Made by a program: the position numbers and the translations under genes. Below are positions 61,303 through 64,000 of a DNA stretch of 64,000 nt, in pieces. Source of the DNA: Lactobacillus sp. (GTDB lineage Bacteria > Bacillota > Bacilli > Lactobacillales > Lactobacillaceae). Below the pieces are notes generated by a model. That model was not told the DNA's origin, did no database searches, and saw only the letters and a list, made by a program, of their open reading frames with translations. The stretch covers positions 22,850 to 86,849 of the forward strand of contig JAKVKU010000014.1 in the NCBI GenBank assembly GCA_022484695.1, read 5' to 3'. Every line of letters begins with the position of its first letter. Position 1 is the stretch's first letter.

Positions 61303-62676
61303 TTAAAATAGTCTTGCCTCGTTAATTTCATTTAGAATATCATCAAAATCAACATCTTCTGTATAAGGAATGCCGTCAAAATAGCCTTCTAGATAAAGTT
61401 TTTGAACATTATTATTCGCTTTTATCTTAGCAATGCTTGGCAGTGGTTCTACCCGTTTACGCCCATCGGCATCACTGCGGATAACATATAACGAACTGGG
61501 CGCAATTTCCCGCATCAATTGCGTATCATGGGTGGTAAATATCAATTGGCCCTGCAAGTCTTCACTGATATTTTCGACGATTCGATTGATCAATAAATCA
61601 TGAATGCCCGCATCCAACTCATCAATCACCACGGTACCCCCAGCTTGGGCGCTGAGCAACAATGGAAATAATGCTAATAATTGTTTGGTGCCATGGGACT
61701 CAAGGACAAAGGGGATATCAATCACCTTACCCTCTATGCGCTTTGATTCATACAACACATACCTTAGCTGGGTATTATTGATGCTCTCAGTTCTATATTT
61801 AAGACTCAAAATATCGCTATATAACGGGATAAAGTACTTGTTGAGCGCCAGTTCGGTATTCGCAAGCTTGGCCTGTTCTTGAGCGTTATGAAGCAGCAGG
61901 CCATTGTATAAATTGCCTGATAGCAGCTTTTGAAAGGTTGGTTGGCTGATGCCTTGATCTGTTTTAAAAGAAAGTTGTAACATTTCATTGAAAACTGTTA
62001 AGAAGTTCTTAGCAATATTGTCGCTAATATAGGTGGCATTGCTTTCCTTAGAAAAAGTGTAAAACAACGCCAACAGCGTATGTTTTCCCCAAAGTCTCTG
62101 AACGCTGTCTTTAAAGGTGCGTGTCACATTGCTATTTTGAAAGAGCCTGGGGCTAAATTTGAAAACAGGGGCACTGACCGCTGTGGCTTTGGTGATGTTA
62201 AAAAGTATGCCAGTGGTGGTATTGATCAAATATTTCAAAGTTTCCGCCGCCAAATAAACTGCCCCATGATCCTTTTTAAAGATCAGCTCATAACTGCCCT
62301 TGTGGCCGTCAATCACAAATTGATAGCTAAGTCGTAAGGGAGCCGTAGCTGCCAGCATATAGCAGTTTTCAAAGACATCTAAAATCGTGTCAGTCCGCTG
62401 ATAATCCCCATTTTGCCTTAACGAACCAGCCAATTGATCGTCTTCTCGAAGTGTCATTATTCCCGGAGCCTGCCTGTCAACTTGGCCTAAATCCAGCTGA
62501 TTTTGATAAGTTCTCAAGGATAAAGCTAAATTCATGAATGCAGAGACAATATTAGATTTACCAGCCCCATTTTCACCATAGATGGCAATGAGCGGTTTTG
62601 GCTGACCTTTTTGCTGCATGTCTAAAAAAAGTCGTTCAAAGGATTGATAGTTTCCAAATTCAATGCTGGTAAACAT
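61303..62676 (-). CDS. Solitary AAA15-type ATPase (possible defence protein)
   Basis: About 457 residues. The ATG at 62676 (MFTSIEFGNYQSFERL) follows GGAGATG. Walker A IYGENGAGKSN (about 31-41) and, near the C-terminus, the ABC-like signature LESHGTKQLLALFPLLL, Walker B VVIDELDAGIHDLL and the switch His in IFTTHDTQLM show an SMC/RecF-like ATPase of the AAA15/OLD group. There is no TOPRIM nuclease domain and no RloB-like or toxin partner on either side. Relatives occur in abortive-infection and phage-defence loci, but also as orphans, so the role is open. Confidence 0.8.
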   Translation of the reverse strand: MFTSIEFGNYQSFERLFLDMQQKGQPKPLIAIYGENGAGKSNIVSAFMNLALSLRTYQNQLDLGQVDRQAPGIMTLREDDQLAGSLRQNGDYQRTDTILDVFENCYMLAATAPLRLSYQFVIDGHKGSYELIFKKDHGAVYLAAETLKYLINTTTGILFNITKATAVSAPVFKFSPRLFQNSNVTRTFKDSVQRLWGKHTLLALFYTFSKESNATYISDNIAKNFLTVFNEMLQLSFKTDQGISQPTFQKLLSGNLYNGLLLHNAQEQAKLANTELALNKYFIPLYSDILSLKYRTESINNTQLRYVLYESKRIEGKVIDIPFVLESHGTKQLLALFPLLLSAQAGGTVVIDELDAGIHDLLINRIVENISEDLQGQLIFTTHDTQLMREIAPSSLYVIRSDADGRKRVEPLPSIAKIKANNNVQKLYLEGYFDGIPYTEDVDFDDILNEINEARLF

Positions 62677-62837
62677 GTAATCATCTCCAATTAGGCACAT
62701 TTTGTTCCTTTTTAGATATAATATCATAGTATTTTTACTCGAACAATCACATGTGCTTTTATGATGACCTATCGCATCACCCCAGTATTACGGGGTCTTC
62801 TTAATATGGCATATCTTAAATTCCGCCAAACAGGCAC

Positions 62838-62869
62838 AAAAAAATCCCGGCAATAATTCTCCGGGATTT
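62838..62869 (-). terminator. Terminator of the Fe-S biogenesis-like gene
   Basis: On the minus strand AAATCCCGG pairs with CCGGGATTT, followed by TTTT. Confidence 0.88.
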
Positions 62870-62878
62870 GTTGTCCTA

Positions 62879-63274
62879 TTAACAGCCGGTACTACCAGCA
62901 AAAATACCTTTGGCAAACGCAGCCTTGATGTCAGAGCCCTTGGCGATTTGCACACCGCCGTCTAAGAGGCCGGAATCATCTTTCAAACTGATGCGATAAT
63001 TCTTGAAATCTAGTTTTAAGCCCTTGCCCATAAAGGTCAGGTCATATTTAGACGTGTAAAGTTGTAAGCCCACGTTATTTTCTAATTCAATTGCGTACTT
63101 AGGATCAGGTTGTTCTAATTCAACGATGGAGAACTTGGCTCCCAAGGAACAGGCGCCACCTAATAAGGAATAATCGCCGCCGCCATCGTCTGCGATCAAC
63201 AATAGTGGTTTGTCAAAAATCTGTTTTTCCTTGAGTAATGCAACAACACTATTTGTAATTTGAATACTTGCCAT
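62879..63274 (-). CDS. HesB/IscA-like iron-sulfur cluster biosynthesis family protein
   Basis: 131 residues. The pattern matches the short Fe-S_biosyn-domain proteins of lactobacilli: LLLIADDGGGDYSLLGGACSLGAKFSIVELE in the first half and a C-terminal S-T-G-C. The three conserved IscA cysteines are not all present (Cys appears in GACSLG and at the very end), so cluster carriage is doubtful. GAGGTGAGG precedes ATG. The region upstream carries the short inverted repeat CACAA-n5-TTGTG at 63300-63314 beside a TATAAT box. Confidence 0.8.
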   Translation of the reverse strand: MASIQITNSVVALLKEKQIFDKPLLLIADDGGGDYSLLGGACSLGAKFSIVELEQPDPKYAIELENNVGLQLYTSKYDLTFMGKGLKLDFKNYRISLKDDSGLLDGGVQIAKGSDIKAAFAKGIFAGSTGC

Positions 63275-63343
63275 ACTACCTCACCTCAATTACATTATAC
63301 ACAATTTACTTGTGCAATAGTAATATTTCGCCAAAAAAGTTGT

Positions 63344-63955
63344 TTACTGTTGGGCCATGATGGCGGGCAGGACTACTGTATCAACGATTTCTGCAGCAAC
63401 GTCATCGGTAATTTCTTTGGCCTCGATCATGGCTTGATACAAAACCAGCTGAAATGGCAGTAGTTTCACGTAGTCGCTAACGGCATGTTGAATTTCACCC
63501 TTCAACTGGGCCTGGCTTAACAGCCGGTCCATTAACGATAGATCCTGACGGCGCAAATCTGCCATGATAGCTTTGACCTGGGGGCTATCCTTGCCCAACT
63601 CAATTAAGAAGGCCTTTAAAAACTGTTGATTTCGGCCAAAAAATTGGGAAGATACCCGAAACCGTTGTAACAACGCTATTAAATTATCCCGCAGATTATA
63701 TTGGCTGAAGTCGGCGTCTGCTATATCTGATTCGTGTTCGGCATCCGAAAAGTACTGGACGGCTTGATACAATAAGGCAAAGGGGCTTTCAAAACGGCGG
63801 TATAAGACCGTGCGACCGGTTTTCGCCCGTCGCGCCACGCTGGCGAAGGTGACTTTTTCATAGCCGGATTCATTTAAAATGGCCACGGCGGCTTGGTAGA
63901 TGGCCTGGGTCAAGGCATCCCCGGACTTCCGGGTTTCTTTTTTTTCTGCACACAT
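63344..63955 (-). CDS. TetR-family transcriptional regulator
   Basis: 203 residues. The N-terminal TetR helix-turn-helix reads YEKVTFASVARRAKTGRTVLYRRFES (about 32-57, two overlapping motif halves). The C-terminal ligand domain (about 65-200) is of the TetR_C type with no assignable ligand. Targets may be itself or genes beyond the window end. It starts with ATG behind GCGAGG. Confidence 0.92.
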   Translation of the reverse strand: MCAEKKETRKSGDALTQAIYQAAVAILNESGYEKVTFASVARRAKTGRTVLYRRFESPFALLYQAVQYFSDAEHESDIADADFSQYNLRDNLIALLQRFRVSSQFFGRNQQFLKAFLIELGKDSPQVKAIMADLRRQDLSLMDRLLSQAQLKGEIQHAVSDYVKLLPFQLVLYQAMIEAKEITDDVAAEIVDTVVLPAIMAQQ

Positions 63956-63978
63956 AATAAACCTCGCAATTTTTTAAG

Positions 63979-63991
63979 ATACACCTTGTAT
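63979..63991. promoter_or_regulatory. Candidate TetR operator
   Basis: ATACA and TGTAT are perfect arms around CCT, about 25 bp ahead of the tetR start. This is a short palindrome in the place expected for autoregulation. Confidence 0.4.
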
Positions 63992-64000
63992 TTTAACACA

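Noticed and set aside
1..64000. CRISPR arrays, transposases, prophage, rRNA or tRNA genes
   Set aside because: No regularly spaced repeats, transposase or phage reading frames, or tRNA-like cloverleaf sequences were noticed on reading through; a dedicated search could still find a divergent element.

Overview
The window reads as chromosome of a Gram-positive lactic acid bacterium, most likely in the Lactobacillaceae. The evidence is a tyrosine T-box leader, NlpC/P60 wall hydrolases, secreted proteins with MucBP-like and SLAP-like modules, a complete opp peptide-uptake operon, lipoboxes on most binding proteins, frequent TTG and GTG starts behind strong Shine-Dalgarno sites, and a folate operon in the order known from Lactiplantibacillus plantarum (folB-folK-folE-folC-xtp1-folP). 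The species cannot be fixed from the sequence alone. I see no rRNA, tRNA, prophage, insertion sequence or CRISPR array.

Layout. 1-5.3 kb: the 3' part of an AraC-type regulator, hflX, and a four-gene amino-acid ABC transporter. 5.7-11.5 kb: oppA, an internal terminator, then oppBCDF. 11.5-14.3 kb: an MFS carrier with an M20 amidohydrolase behind a consensus cre site. 14.5-25.8 kb: a cell-surface zone with a Ser-rich secreted protein, a second oppA, a large modular surface protein, an old-yellow-enzyme oxidoreductase, two NlpC/P60 proteins and a guanylate-kinase-like gene. 25.8-32.5 kb: an acetyltransferase, T-box-tyrS and the fol operon. 32.9-43 kb: a stand-alone acylating aldehyde dehydrogenase, a hydroxyacid dehydrogenase, a PadR/ABC-exporter pair with a clear operator, kptA, and an MFS/GH30 glycosidase pair with twin operators. 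43-45 kb: two more small secreted proteins. 45.4-49.1 kb: a GntP/DUF1537-kinase/dehydrogenase operon for an acid sugar. 49.1-57.7 kb: an eight-gene operon on the minus strand (RocB-like peptidase, guanidine-group hydrolase, ABC importer, class III aminotransferase, aldehyde dehydrogenase, 2-hydroxyacid dehydrogenase). 58-64 kb: a glycosyltransferase, a Na+/H+ antiporter with an attenuator-like leader, a FAH-family enzyme, a solitary AAA ATPase, an Fe-S-biogenesis-like protein and a TetR regulator.

The strongest candidate for an undescribed system is the 49.1-57.7 kb operon. It has the logic of an arginine (roc) or succinylarginine (ast) pathway, but it uses a compact arginine-deiminase/DDAH-type hydrolase and its own importer. 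The product would be an omega-amino compound that is transaminated and oxidised, with a hydroxyacid dehydrogenase available to recycle NADH. The second theme is a set of secreted proteins scattered over 25 kb that share a short wall-binding module with a G-x-N-Q-W type signature. The third is regulatory: a terminator directly ahead of napA, twin palindromes ahead of the GH30 operon, and candidate cre sites at several carbohydrate and surface genes.
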